The position numbers and the translations under genes are program-made. DNA of 64,000 nucleotides from Kitasatospora setae KM-6054 (GTDB lineage Bacteria; Actinomycetota; Actinomycetes; Streptomycetales; Streptomycetaceae). Positions 16,735 through 25,096 of the stretch are shown piece by piece. A model generated the notes under the pieces. That model did no database searches. It had not been told where the DNA came from and was given only the letters and a program-made list of their open reading frames with translations. Every line of letters begins with the position of its first letter. Position 1 is the stretch's first letter. Location: assembly GCF_000269985.1 (NCBI RefSeq), contig NC_016109.1, positions 8,397,001 to 8,461,000 on the forward strand, written 5' to 3'.

Positions 16735-17409
16735 ATGTCCAGCCCCGACCTGCCGCCCGCCACCTTCTCCGCCCTGCTCCGCACCGCCAGTGCCGAGGAG
16801 CACGAGGCCGCGGAGCACTCCTCCTTCATGAGCGACCTGCTCGGCGGGCGGCTCGGCGTCCAGGCGTACACCGACCTCACCGGCCAGCTCTGGTACGTCT
16901 ACCGCGCCCTGGAGGCCCACCTCGACGTCCTCGCCGCCGACCCGGTGGCCGGCCCGCTCGCCGACCGCGCCCTGCTGCGCACCGCCGCGATCGAACGCGA
17001 CCTCGACCACCTGGCCGGCCCCGGCTGGCGCGACACCCTCGCCCCGCTGCCCGCCACCGAGGCGCTCGCCGCCCGGATCGAGCACCTCGCCCTGACCTGG
17101 CCGGCCGGCTACCTCGCCCACCACTACACCCGCTACCTCGGCGACCTGTCGGGCGGTCAGATCATCCGCGGCGTCGCCGAGCGCACCTGGGGCTTCGCGC
17201 GCAAGGGCGACGGCGTCCGGTTCTACGTCTTCGAGGAGATCGACAACCCCGCCGCGTTCAAGCGCGACTACCGCGCCAAGCTGGACGCCGCGGGCGAGCT
17301 GATGGACGAGGTCGAGCGCCGCCGGGTCGCCGAGGAGTGCAAGCGCGCCTTCGTCCTCAACGGCGCGATATTCGGCGAGCTGGGCGGCCGGTACCCGCTC
17401 AGCGCCTGA
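16735..17409 (+). CDS. hmuO: Biliverdin-producing heme oxygenase (HmuO/HO-1 family)
   Basis: A 224-residue cytoplasmic enzyme that opens heme to biliverdin, iron and carbon monoxide. The N-terminal EEHEAAEHSSFM region contains the proximal heme-ligand histidine, and YLGDLSGGQIIRG is the distal-helix glycine signature. Length equals that of Corynebacterium HmuO. ATG 16735 follows a GGAGG-type site (GGAGGCCC). The iron box upstream and the heme-uptake locus 600 bases downstream point to one iron-scavenging programme: import heme when iron is scarce, then release its iron. A very strong hairpin ends the transcript. Confidence 0.95.
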   Translation: MSSPDLPPATFSALLRTASAEEHEAAEHSSFMSDLLGGRLGVQAYTDLTGQLWYVYRALEAHLDVLAADPVAGPLADRALLRTAAIERDLDHLAGPGWRDTLAPLPATEALAARIEHLALTWPAGYLAHHYTRYLGDLSGGQIIRGVAERTWGFARKGDGVRFYVFEEIDNPAAFKRDYRAKLDAAGELMDEVERRRVAEECKRAFVLNGAIFGELGGRYPLSA

Positions 17410-17470
17410 CGCCCTGAAGCCCTCCGGCGCCATGGTCCTGACACCCTGACAGCCGGACTCCCGGACCACC

Positions 17471-17510
17471 GCGGGGCCCGGTGCGGAACCGCTCCCGCAC
17501 CGGGCCCCGC
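17471..17510 (+). terminator. Hairpin terminator after hmuO
   Basis: Perfect 16-base arms (17471-17486 and 17495-17510) around an eight-base loop, 60 bases after the hmuO stop. No U tract, as is common in this GC range. Confidence 0.85.
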
Positions 17511-17594
17511 CGCCGTGCGCGCCCGCGGCGGAGCGGCCCGACCAGGGGTGGGGCGGGTGTCGGAGCGCCGGTGCGCTCGTGCATCATCGTCCGC

Positions 17595-17894
17595 ATGAGC
17601 GACACGCACGATGACCAGCTGGCCACCCTCTGGCAGGACTTCCTCGACCTGCCCTTTCCGCAGAGCTGCTACCGGCGTTCGGCCGCCGGCGAAGACCTGG
17701 TGCTGCTGGAGAGCCACCTCGCCGGCTGCGTGTCCGCCGCGTTGACCGGCCCACTCGACCAACGCCGCAGAGAAGCCCTGCGCACCGGCATGGCCTCCGT
17801 CGACGGACTGCTCCCCGAACTCGCCGACGACCCCTCGGCCGCCGACTACTTCACCCGCCTGCGCGCCCTCGCCGAACTCGCCGCCGCGCGCTGA
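17595..17894 (+). CDS. Small hypothetical protein
   Basis: A 99-residue acidic, mostly helical protein (MSDTHDDQLATLWQ; LLESHLAGCVSAALTG; DYFTRLRALAELAAAR) with normal actinomycete codon use. I do not recognise the family. No ribosome site is evident at ATG 17595, so the transcript may have a very short leader. A 10-base hairpin (17909-17933) follows it. The call rests on codon bias and a closed small unit bounded by two hairpins. Confidence 0.55.
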   Translation: MSDTHDDQLATLWQDFLDLPFPQSCYRRSAAGEDLVLLESHLAGCVSAALTGPLDQRRREALRTGMASVDGLLPELADDPSAADYFTRLRALAELAAAR

Positions 17895-17908
17895 ACGGCC
17901 CACCACGT

Positions 17909-17933
17909 CCCCGCCGGGGCCTACCCGGCGGGG
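17909..17933 (+). terminator. Hairpin after the 99-residue gene
   Basis: Perfect 10-base arms CCCCGCCGGG and CCCGGCGGGG with a five-base loop, 15 bases after the stop codon. Confidence 0.7.
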
Positions 17934-17973
17934 GCGGTCGCGCGTCTGCGGCCGGGTGGAGGCGGACGCGGGC

Positions 17974-18003
17974 GGGCCCGGACGGGGGGATCCGTCCGGG
18001 CCC
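17974..18003 (-). terminator. Hairpin after the LAFTG-anchored HtaA gene
   Basis: Perfect 10-base arms GGGCCCGGAC and GTCCGGGCCC around a 10-base loop, 23 bases beyond the minus-strand stop. Confidence 0.7.
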
Positions 18004-18025
18004 TGGGGTGCGGGGAGGCGCGGCC

Positions 18026-19636
18026 TTACTCGGCGGCGGCGGCCGACGAGCGGCGGCGGACCAGGACGGTCGTCGCCCCGCCGACCAGCAGCAGGCCGGC
18101 GGCGGTGGCCAGCAGCGGCACGGTGTCGGTGCCGCCGCCGGTGAAGGCCAGTTCGCCGCCGGTGCCGCCGGAGGTGGTGAGGGTGGCACCACCGGTCGTA
18201 CCCGCGCCGCCGGTGCCGCCGCTGGTGCCCGTGCCGGTGGTGGCACCCGTGGACGGGGTGGCGGAGGGGGCGGTGGACGGCAGGGCGGCGTCCTGGTCGA
18301 AGGAGAGCACCGCCGTCACCGGGGCCAGCGCCTTGCCCTCCGGGTACTGGCCGAACACCGGCCGGCCCTCGGCCGTCAGCGCCGCCGGCACCTGGCGCAG
18401 CGTCACCACGCCGTTCACCGGGGTGAAGTCGGCCTTGGAGACGTCCAGCCTGGCTATCCGGGCCCCGGTCAGCTCGACCGGCGCCCCGCCGCTCAGCGAG
18501 GCCGCGTGCACGTCGGCCACCAGGTACGCCCCGGAGGCGTCCACCCGCAGACGCAGGTTCGCCAGCGTGGTGTCCAACTGGTAGGCGCCGTCGGCGCCCT
18601 GGTGCCCGAGGAAGCGCACCGAACCGGCGAAGTCCACCGCCAGCGCGTGGGTGTCCGTCCGGTAGGAGCCGCTGCCCGAACCGAACCGGTAGTCGGCCGC
18701 CCCGCCGCCGAACTCCACCTTGCCGCCCGACACCGGGCCCGTCACGTACGCGACGAAGTCCGACTGCACGCCCCACTCCAGCCGCCCGTCGACGACCGGC
18801 AGCTCGTGCCCGGCCGGGGTGGACACGGACGCTGACGCGGACGCGGAGGGGGACGGCGAGGAGGACGGGGAGGTGGAGGGCGACCCGGACGGCTCGGGCG
18901 AGGTGCTGGGCTCGGCGGAGGTGGACGGCTCGGCGGTGGCGGAGGCCGAGGCCGAGGCGGACGGCGAGGCCGAGGCGGACGACGACGGCGACGGCGACGG
19001 CGAGGGGGCGGGGGTCTGCTTGAGGACGATCGACAGCGGGTCGAGGGCGGTGCCGGCCGGGTAGAAGCCCGCGAACGCCTTGGCGCCGTCGGCGGTCAGG
19101 GTGGCGGCGGTGGCCCCGCCGGCGGTGGTGTCGCGGGCGACGGTGAAGGTGGCCAGCGGGACGTCCTGGCGGAGGGTCGGCGCGGCGGCGCCGATGCTCT
19201 CCTTCGAGGCGGTGTCGGCGGTGAGGGTGCCGGTGGTGCCCGAGGTGGTGATCCTCAGGTCGCTCAGTGCGACGTCCAGCGCGCCGTCGTGGGCCAGGAA
19301 GCGGATCCCGCCGTCGAAGGCGGCGTCCAGCCGGTGGTTCGTCAGGTCGTAGCTCGCGGGGGAGGCGAGGCCGAAGTGGTAGGTGCCGTCCGGGTTGACG
19401 GTCGCCCCGCCGCTCAGCGCGACGCTGCCGCCGCCGGCCGGGCCGGTCACGTAGTTGCGGAAGCTCGCCTTGACGCCCCAGTCCAGCGAGCCGGCGTCGT
19501 AGCTGACGGTGCCGGGCGCGCCGGCGCCGAAGGCGAGGGAGGGCAGGCCGAAGGCGGTCAGGCCGAGGCCCGCGGTCGCGGCGGCGAGGGCGGCCAGCCG
19601 GGTGCGGTTGCGGCGGCGGGCGGGGGAGTGCGACAT
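18026..19636 (-). CDS. Secreted heme-binding protein with two HtaA domains and a LAFTG sortase signal
   Basis: A 536-residue surface protein. A signal peptide spans about residues 1-37. HtaA domains lie at about 44-205 and 285-450, each opening with a W-G-V/F-x-x-Y-V-T-G-P segment that carries the conserved Tyr. Between them is a roughly 65-residue Ser/Pro/Ala linker. The C-terminus reads LAFTGGG, then a hydrophobic helix and RRRSS, a class E sortase signal (LAxTG), so it should be covalently wall-anchored. HtaA proteins bind heme at the surface and pass it to HmuT. It lies 70 bases behind the second HtaA gene, probably in the same iron-regulated unit. Confidence 0.9.
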   Translation of the reverse strand: MSHSPARRRNRTRLAALAAATAGLGLTAFGLPSLAFGAGAPGTVSYDAGSLDWGVKASFRNYVTGPAGGGSVALSGGATVNPDGTYHFGLASPASYDLTNHRLDAAFDGGIRFLAHDGALDVALSDLRITTSGTTGTLTADTASKESIGAAAPTLRQDVPLATFTVARDTTAGGATAATLTADGAKAFAGFYPAGTALDPLSIVLKQTPAPSPSPSPSSSASASPSASASASATAEPSTSAEPSTSPEPSGSPSTSPSSSPSPSASASASVSTPAGHELPVVDGRLEWGVQSDFVAYVTGPVSGGKVEFGGGAADYRFGSGSGSYRTDTHALAVDFAGSVRFLGHQGADGAYQLDTTLANLRLRVDASGAYLVADVHAASLSGGAPVELTGARIARLDVSKADFTPVNGVVTLRQVPAALTAEGRPVFGQYPEGKALAPVTAVLSFDQDAALPSTAPSATPSTGATTGTGTSGGTGGAGTTGGATLTTSGGTGGELAFTGGGTDTVPLLATAAGLLLVGGATTVLVRRRSSAAAAE

Positions 19637-19706
19637 GGGTGTGGCTCCGGGATTCGGTGGGGTGGAACGAGGGGGAGTGGGGAGTGGCGGGGCGCGGCCC
19701 GTCGGC

Positions 19707-21185
19707 TCAGGGGCGCTTGCGGCGGCGCAGGACGATCGTGGTGGCGGCCGCCGCGGCGGCGAGGAGGACGGCGGCGAGGGCGGTGACCGGGCCGATCGGG
19801 GTGGACGGGGAGGCGGCGGCCGCGACCGGGGCGGCGGCGTCCGGCGCGGGTGCCGGGGACGGCGTCGGGCTCGCGGTCGGGCCGAGGTCGGGCAGCGGGG
19901 GGACGGTGGCGGTCGCGGTGAGCGGGAGGTTGACCGTCAGCGGGTCCATCTCGGTGCCGGCCGGGTAGAGGTTGCCGAAGGCGCCCGCGCCGGCGGCGGT
20001 GAGGGTGAGCGGCAGGTCGGTGGCGGTGAGGAGGCCGTCCGCCGTGCCCAGGCGGCTCGCGTCGAAGGTGGCGAGCTCGACGGGCGCGGCGGTGTGGGTG
20101 GCGCCGTCGGGGGTGCGGCCGGAGACGTCGACGGTGAGCCGGCCCGCGGAACCGGCCGTGGTGAGGCGGGGGTTGGCGAGGGTCAGGTCGAGGCCGTCGG
20201 TGTCGCCCTCGCGCAGGCCGGTGAAGCGGACGGTGCCGGTGAAGCGCGCGTCGAGGGTGCCGGTGGCCGGGTCCCAGCTGCCGCGGGCGGGCGTCCAGCG
20301 GAAGAAGGCCCCGCCGTCGGCCGCGCCGTCGGCGAGCTGCCAGGCGCCCTTGGCGATCGAGCCGGTGACGTAGTCGCGGAAGGTGCGGCGCACGCCCCAG
20401 TCGAACGCGCCGCGGTCGAGCGCGGTGGCGGCGGCGGTCTCCGCGGGCGTCGGCGTCGGGGTGGGCGTCGGCGTCGAGGTCGGCGTCGGGGTGGGCGTGG
20501 GTGCCGGGTCGGCGGCCGGGGCCTTCAGGGTGACCGAGAAGGTCAGCGGGTCGAGCGCGGTGCCGGCCGGGTAGAAGCCGCCGAAGGCGTTCGCCCCGGC
20601 GCCGGTGAGGGTCGCGGGGACGTTGCTCAGGGTCAGGGTGCCGGAGGCGTTCTTCAGCGAGACGCCGGCCAGTGAGAGGTCGGCGATCCGGGCCTGGCTC
20701 GCGCTGGAGGTCTGGCCGGTCTGCCGGGACTTGGAGCTGACGTCGGCGTACAGGGCGGCGCCGCCGTCCGCGCCGGCCTGGACGGTGAGCCGGGAGATCG
20801 CCAGGTCGAGCGCGTCGGCGCCGTTCTCCCGGTGGCCGGTGAAGCGGACGCCGCCGCGGAAGGCGGCGGAGAGCGCGCCGGTGGCCGGGTCGTAGCCGCC
20901 GGTCGCCGAGTGGAAGCGGAAGAGCGAGCCGCCGACGGTGGCCGCGCCGCCGGTCAGCGCCCAGCTGCCGTGCGCCACCGGGCCGGTGACGTAGGTGAGG
21001 AAGGACTGCTTGATCCCCCAGTCGAGCCGGCCGCCGGAGACCGCCGGGTCGGCCGCGGCGGCCCGGCCGGGGAGCCAGGCGAGGGTGAGCAGCAGGGCGA
21101 GCGGCAGTACGAGGAGCGCGCGCGGGGTGCGGAGCCGGGCGGCCGGGCGGCGGGGCGGTACGGGGGGCCGTCCGGAGACGGGCAT
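19707..21185 (-). CDS. Secreted membrane-anchored heme-binding protein with two HtaA domains
   Basis: A 492-residue protein with a signal peptide (about 1-45), two HtaA domains (about 50-225 and 245-415; WGIKQSFLTYVTGP and WGVRRTFRDYVTGS), a threonine-proline linker between them, and a final membrane helix ending RRRKRP. It has no LPxTG/LAxTG sequence before the helix, so it is presumably held in the membrane, unlike its neighbour. GAGGAG supports the ATG. It is the first gene of the minus-strand unit and is divergent from hmuT across an iron box. Membrane versus wall placement suggests a two-step heme relay. Confidence 0.9.
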   Translation of the reverse strand: MPVSGRPPVPPRRPAARLRTPRALLVLPLALLLTLAWLPGRAAAADPAVSGGRLDWGIKQSFLTYVTGPVAHGSWALTGGAATVGGSLFRFHSATGGYDPATGALSAAFRGGVRFTGHRENGADALDLAISRLTVQAGADGGAALYADVSSKSRQTGQTSSASQARIADLSLAGVSLKNASGTLTLSNVPATLTGAGANAFGGFYPAGTALDPLTFSVTLKAPAADPAPTPTPTPTSTPTPTPTPTPAETAAATALDRGAFDWGVRRTFRDYVTGSIAKGAWQLADGAADGGAFFRWTPARGSWDPATGTLDARFTGTVRFTGLREGDTDGLDLTLANPRLTTAGSAGRLTVDVSGRTPDGATHTAAPVELATFDASRLGTADGLLTATDLPLTLTAAGAGAFGNLYPAGTEMDPLTVNLPLTATATVPPLPDLGPTASPTPSPAPAPDAAAPVAAAASPSTPIGPVTALAAVLLAAAAAATTIVLRRRKRP

Positions 21186-21259
21186 GGCGGATCACTCCTC
21201 GGCGGAGGGGAAAGCGGGCAGGTGGCAGGGGGTGCAGGGGAACCACCCCCTTGCCGAAT

Positions 21260-21278
21260 TGAGGTAAGGCTAACCTAA
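21260..21278. promoter_or_regulatory. Iron box between the HtaA genes and hmuT
   Basis: TGAGGTAAGGCTAACCTAA matches the streptomycete iron-box consensus at all but a few positions. It lies 75 bases from the HtaA start and about 78 bases from the preferred hmuT start, so one DtxR-family repressor could control both directions. Confidence 0.9.
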
Positions 21279-21356
21279 TATATGAGTCAAGTGTTCCGCC
21301 CACGACCCCCCGGGTCGGCCTCGACGGGACGTCAACGCACCGAGAAAGGCCCGAGG

Positions 21357-22391
21357 TTGACCCGCACCCTCCGCGACCGGACCAGAACCGCCCCCGCCGT
21401 CCGGCTCGCCGTCCCGTTCGCCGTCCTCGGACTCCTGCTCGGCGCGAGCGCCTGCGCCACCGGCCAGGCCGCCCCCGCCGCCCCCGGCGCCGCCGCCCCC
21501 GCCGACCCCGACCGGATCGAGCCGCTCCCCGACATCCCCGTCCCCCGACTGCCCGTCACCGTCCCCTCCGCCGACGGCCGGCAGGTCACCGTCGCCAGCG
21601 CCGAGCGGATCATCCCGCTCAACGGCAGCCTCGCCGAACTGGTCTTCAGCCTCGGCCTCGGCGGCCGCGCCGTCGCCCGCGACGTCTCCACCACCTTCGA
21701 ACAGGCCGCGAAACTCCCCGTCATCACCCAGGCCCACGAGGTCTCCGCCGAGGGCGTGCTCTCGCTGCGCCCCACCGTCGTGCTCGCCGACCGCAGCACC
21801 GGCCCGGCCGAGGCCGTCGAACAGATCCGGGCCGCCGGCGTCCCGCTGATCGTCCTCGACGACCCCAAGGAGCTCGCCGACATCGACACCCGGATCGACG
21901 CCGTCGCCACCGCCCTCGGCGTCCCCGACGCCGGCGCCCGGCTCAAGGAGCGCACCCGGACCCGGATCGACGAGGTCCGCGCCCACCTCCCCGCCACCGG
22001 GGCCACCCGCCCCAAGGTCGCCTTCCTCTACCTGCGCGGCAGCGCCTCGGTCTTCCTGCTCGGCGGCCCCGACTCCGGCGCGCCCTCGCTGATCGAGGCC
22101 GCCGGCGGCGAGGACGCCGGCACCGCCGCCCACCTCACCGGCGACTTCACCCCGCTCACCAGCGAGGCCCTGGTCAAGGCCGCCCCCGACGCCATCCTGG
22201 TGATGCGCAAGGGCCTGGACTCGGTCGGCGGCGTCGACGGCATGCTGAAACTCCCCGGCGTCGCCCAGACCCCCGCCGGACTCGACCGCCGGATCGTCTC
22301 CATCGACGACGGCCGCCTGCTCTCCTACGGCCCGCGCACCCCCCAGGTGCTGCGCGACCTCGCCACCCAGCTGCACCGGGACGCCAAGTGA
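21357..22391 (+). CDS. hmuT: Heme ABC transporter substrate-binding lipoprotein
   Basis: About 344 residues from TTG 21357, which has GAAAGG seven bases upstream; ATG 21282 in the same frame lies three bases from the iron box and is unlikely to be on the transcript with a leader. A signal peptide ends in the lipobox GASAC. The rest is a periplasmic-binding fold of the FhuD/HmuT type (ERIIPLNGSLAELVFSLG, DRSTGPAEAVEQIR, LTGDFTPLTSEALVKAAPDAILVM). It takes heme from the HtaA proteins and delivers it to HmuUV. The next gene overlaps by four bases. Confidence 0.9.
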   Translation: MTRTLRDRTRTAPAVRLAVPFAVLGLLLGASACATGQAAPAAPGAAAPADPDRIEPLPDIPVPRLPVTVPSADGRQVTVASAERIIPLNGSLAELVFSLGLGGRAVARDVSTTFEQAAKLPVITQAHEVSAEGVLSLRPTVVLADRSTGPAEAVEQIRAAGVPLIVLDDPKELADIDTRIDAVATALGVPDAGARLKERTRTRIDEVRAHLPATGATRPKVAFLYLRGSASVFLLGGPDSGAPSLIEAAGGEDAGTAAHLTGDFTPLTSEALVKAAPDAILVMRKGLDSVGGVDGMLKLPGVAQTPAGLDRRIVSIDDGRLLSYGPRTPQVLRDLATQLHRDAK

Positions 22392-23479
22392 CCGCCACCC
22401 TGCCCGAGAACACCGCCACCGCCCCCGCCGCGCCGCCGGCCGAGCGGCCCGTCCGCGACCGCCGGCCGCTGCTGCTGGGCGGCCTGGCCGCCGCGCTGCT
22501 CGCCGTGGCGCTGCTCGCCGCCGGCACCGGCGCGTACGCCATCCCGCTCGGCGACATCCTCGCCTCGCTCGCCCACCGCGCCCACCTCGGTGGCCACCCG
22601 CTGGAACGGGTCCCCGAATCGGTGCTGTGGAACGTCCGGCTGCCCCGGGTGGCGCTCGCCCTGCTGGTCGGCGCCGCGCTCGGCTGCGCCGGGGCCCTGA
22701 TGCAGGGCGTGTTCGGCAACCCGCTGGCCGAACCCGCCGTGATCGGGGTCTCCTCCGGCGGCGCGGTCGGCGCCGTCGGCTGCATCGTGCTCGGCCTGGA
22801 CGCCCTCGGCTCCTGGACGGTCACCGCCGCCGCGTTCGCCACCGGACTGCTCACCGTCGGCGTCGTCTACGCCATGTCGCGCAGCGGCGGCCGCACCGAG
22901 GTCGTCACCCTGCTGCTCACCGGCGTCGCCGTCAACGCGTTCTGCGGCGCCCTGATCGGCCTGCTGCTGTTCACCGCCGACACCGCCGCGATCAGCCAGG
23001 TGACGTTCTGGCAGCTCGGCTCGCTCTCCCAGGCGAGCTGGACGAAGGTGCTCGCCGTACTGCCGTTCGCCGCCCTCGGCCTGGCCGTCGCCCCCCGCCA
23101 CGCCCGCCGCCTCGACCTGCTCGCGCTCGGCGAGCGCCCCGCCCGGCACCTGGGCGTCGACGTCGAACGGATGCGGATCGTGCTGATCACCGTCGTCGCG
23201 CTGCTCACCGCCGCCGCCGTCGCCGTCAGCGGCATCATCGGCTTCGTCGGCCTGGTCGTCCCGCACCTGCTGCGGATGCTCGCCGGACCCGGCCACCGCT
23301 TCCTGCTGCCCGCCTCCGCCGTCGGCGGCGCGCTCGTCCTGGTGGCCGGCGACCTCGCCGCCCGCACCCTGGCCGCACCCGCCGAACTCCCGCTCGGCGT
23401 CCTCACCGCACTCATCGGCAGCCCGTTCTTCTTCTGGCTGCTGCGCCGCACCCGACGCCGCCAGGGAGGCTGGGCATGA
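22388..23479 (+). CDS. hmuU: Heme ABC transporter permease (FecCD family)
   Basis: A 363-residue integral membrane protein with about nine or ten helices. It has the FecCD signatures RLPRVALALLVGAALGCAGALMQ, NPLAEPAVIGVSSGGAVG, and near the C-terminus SGIIGFVGLVVPHLLRM. GTG 22388 overlaps the hmuT stop (GTGA), and its own stop overlaps hmuV ATG, so all three subunits are translationally coupled. It would form the heme channel as a homodimer. Confidence 0.93.
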   Translation: MTATLPENTATAPAAPPAERPVRDRRPLLLGGLAAALLAVALLAAGTGAYAIPLGDILASLAHRAHLGGHPLERVPESVLWNVRLPRVALALLVGAALGCAGALMQGVFGNPLAEPAVIGVSSGGAVGAVGCIVLGLDALGSWTVTAAAFATGLLTVGVVYAMSRSGGRTEVVTLLLTGVAVNAFCGALIGLLLFTADTAAISQVTFWQLGSLSQASWTKVLAVLPFAALGLAVAPRHARRLDLLALGERPARHLGVDVERMRIVLITVVALLTAAAVAVSGIIGFVGLVVPHLLRMLAGPGHRFLLPASAVGGALVLVAGDLAARTLAAPAELPLGVLTALIGSPFFFWLLRRTRRRQGGWA

Positions 23480-24261
23480 CCGCACTGCTCGAAGCCGAGG
23501 GCATCGGCTACGCCGCCGGGGGACGCGAGCTGCTGGCCGGCGTCGACCTGACCGTGCGCGCCGGGGAGATCCTCGCCCTGCTCGGGCCCAACGGCGCCGG
23601 GAAGTCCACCCTGCTGTCCGTGCTGGCCGGCGACCGGCGCCCGGCCCGCGGCGAGGTCCGGATCGACGGCCGCCCGCTGGCCGCGTACAAGCCGCTCGAA
23701 CTCGCCCGCCGCCGCGCCCTGCTGACCCAGACCCACGAGGTGTCCTTCCCGTTCCCCGCCGCCGAGGTGGTCCGGATGGGCCGCGCCCCGTGGACCGGCA
23801 CCCGTTCCGCCGCCGGGGAGGAGGCCGCCGTCACCGCCGCGATGGCCGCCACCGACTGCGCCCACCTCGCCCGCCGCCCGTTCACCGCGCTCTCCGGCGG
23901 CGAACGCGCCCGGGTCGCCCTGGCCCGGATCCTCGCCCAGGACACCGCGCTGCTGCTGCTCGACGAACCCACCGCCGCGCTCGACCTGCGCCATCAGGAA
24001 CTCGTGTTGCGGATCGCCCGGGAACGTGCCGCCGCCGGGTGCGGCGTGGTCGTCGTCCTGCACGACCTCACCCTGGCCGCCGCCCACGCCGACCGGATCG
24101 CCCTGCTCGACGCCGGGCGCACCGTCGCCGTCGGCCCCACCGGCGACGTCCTGGACGCCGCACTGCTCAGCCGGGTCTACCGCCACCCCGTCGAAGTGCT
24201 GGCGCACCCCGGCGGCGGCGCGCCGATCGTGCTGCCCGAGCGCCCCCGAGAGGCAGATTGA
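23476..24261 (+). CDS. hmuV: Heme ABC transporter ATP-binding protein
   Basis: A 261-residue ABC ATPase with Walker A GPNGAGKST, a Q-loop region at LTQTHEVSFPF, the signature FTALSGGERARVALA, and Walker B LLLLDEPTAALD followed by the H-loop LHDLTL. The LTQ..EVSFPF segment is typical of heme-specific HmuV proteins. GGAGG at 23465-23469 and overlap with the permease stop fix the start at 23476. It powers the HmuTU importer. Confidence 0.94.
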   Translation: MTALLEAEGIGYAAGGRELLAGVDLTVRAGEILALLGPNGAGKSTLLSVLAGDRRPARGEVRIDGRPLAAYKPLELARRRALLTQTHEVSFPFPAAEVVRMGRAPWTGTRSAAGEEAAVTAAMAATDCAHLARRPFTALSGGERARVALARILAQDTALLLLDEPTAALDLRHQELVLRIARERAAAGCGVVVVLHDLTLAAAHADRIALLDAGRTVAVGPTGDVLDAALLSRVYRHPVEVLAHPGGGAPIVLPERPREAD

Positions 24262-24422
24262 CGGATCGTCGGCCCGGGAAGACCTCCGATCGGCGGACGA
24301 CCGACCGGGCGAGAACCGGGCCGTGCGGCGGTCCGGGCGGGTGATCCGCCCCGGCCGACCACATGGCCGCGCCGAGGGCGGGTAACCGCACCAGCAGGAA
24401 CCGGACCCCCGGAGGCACCGCA

Positions 24423-24632
24423 ATGCAACTCACCATGGCCCTGCTGCTCGCCCCCCTGATCCTCGCCGCCGCCGTCACCGCGACCCGCGCCCCGGCCCGC
24501 CGCGGCCGGCACCGCGCGTCCGCATCCGCGTCCGCCGGAGGGGCGGGCGGGGCCGCCGGAAGCGCCGGCCCCGCCCGCCCCTCCGCCGGGCAGGAGCGGC
24601 GCGAGGCGGTCGGCGCCCGCCACGGGCGCTGA
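24423..24632 (+). CDS. Possible small membrane protein
   Basis: A 69-residue open frame with an unusually good ribosome site (GGAGG at 24411-24415, seven bases before ATG). It begins with one hydrophobic helix (LTMALLLAPLILAAAVTA), then an Arg/Ala/Gly-rich tail. The 3' half is crossed by an 18-bp hairpin, which may be a terminator or only repeat-like coding. No family recognised; it may not be a gene. Confidence 0.35.
   Translation: MQLTMALLLAPLILAAAVTATRAPARRGRHRASASASAGGAGGAAGSAGPARPSAGQERREAVGARHGR
24537..24584 (+). terminator. Very strong hairpin downstream of hmuTUV
   Basis: Perfect 18-base arms (24537-24554 and 24567-24584) with a 12-base loop. It could end the hmuTUV transcript 280 bases after its last stop, or end the small-protein mRNA; it lies inside that small frame. 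Confidence 0.6.
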
Positions 24633-25096
24633 GACGGCGCCACCCGGCGCGGGCCGGGGACCCCTGGTGCCCCTCGTGGTCGCCCCACCTGAGGTGGGCG
24701 TCGGTGGCATGACCGAGGTCGAAGACGACGTCGCCGACGACCTCGAAGCGCTCCTCCGGGGTCAGGTCGATCCCGGGGGTGCGGACCCCGATCGCCCGCT
24801 CGGCGACGTCGACCGGCTTGTGCGGCCGAGCGCGTCGGCCTGCGGGTCCGCCGGGACGGTGGCGATCCCGTCCGGCGGGAAGCCGGGCTCCCGGTGGAAC
24901 GGGATCCGCCGGCGCCGGGCCGGGCCGGCGGAGCCGTACGGCCGGTAGCCGCCCGGGCTGTGTTCGCCGGGCGCCGGCGGCCCGGACCGGTCGGCGTGGT
25001 GCCGGGGTCCGCACGGTGACCCCACTGACCAACTCCTAGTCTCCCCTCGGCGGCCCGTCTCGTTCCGTCGTGCCCACGCTGAAGCCTGACGCGGGG
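24633..25096 (-). pseudogene. Low-confidence decayed coding region
   Basis: No intact gene fits here. On the minus strand a coding-like stretch (PFHREPGFPPDGIATVPADPQADALG, roughly 24950-24830) runs into out-of-frame sequence, while the neighbouring frame continues coherently (HKPVDVAERAIGVRTPGIDL, then ERFEVVGDVVFDLGHATDAH, to about 24680). One frame change near 24820-24830 would join the two into a single protein. That suggests a frameshifted remnant or a sequencing error. Family not recognised. The plus-strand frame at 24667 is less gene-like. Confidence 0.3.

Noticed and set aside
21282..21356. hmuT starting at ATG 21282
   Set aside because: The codon is three bases from the iron box with no room for a ribosome site, whereas TTG 21357 has GAAAGG at good spacing and starts directly before the signal peptide.
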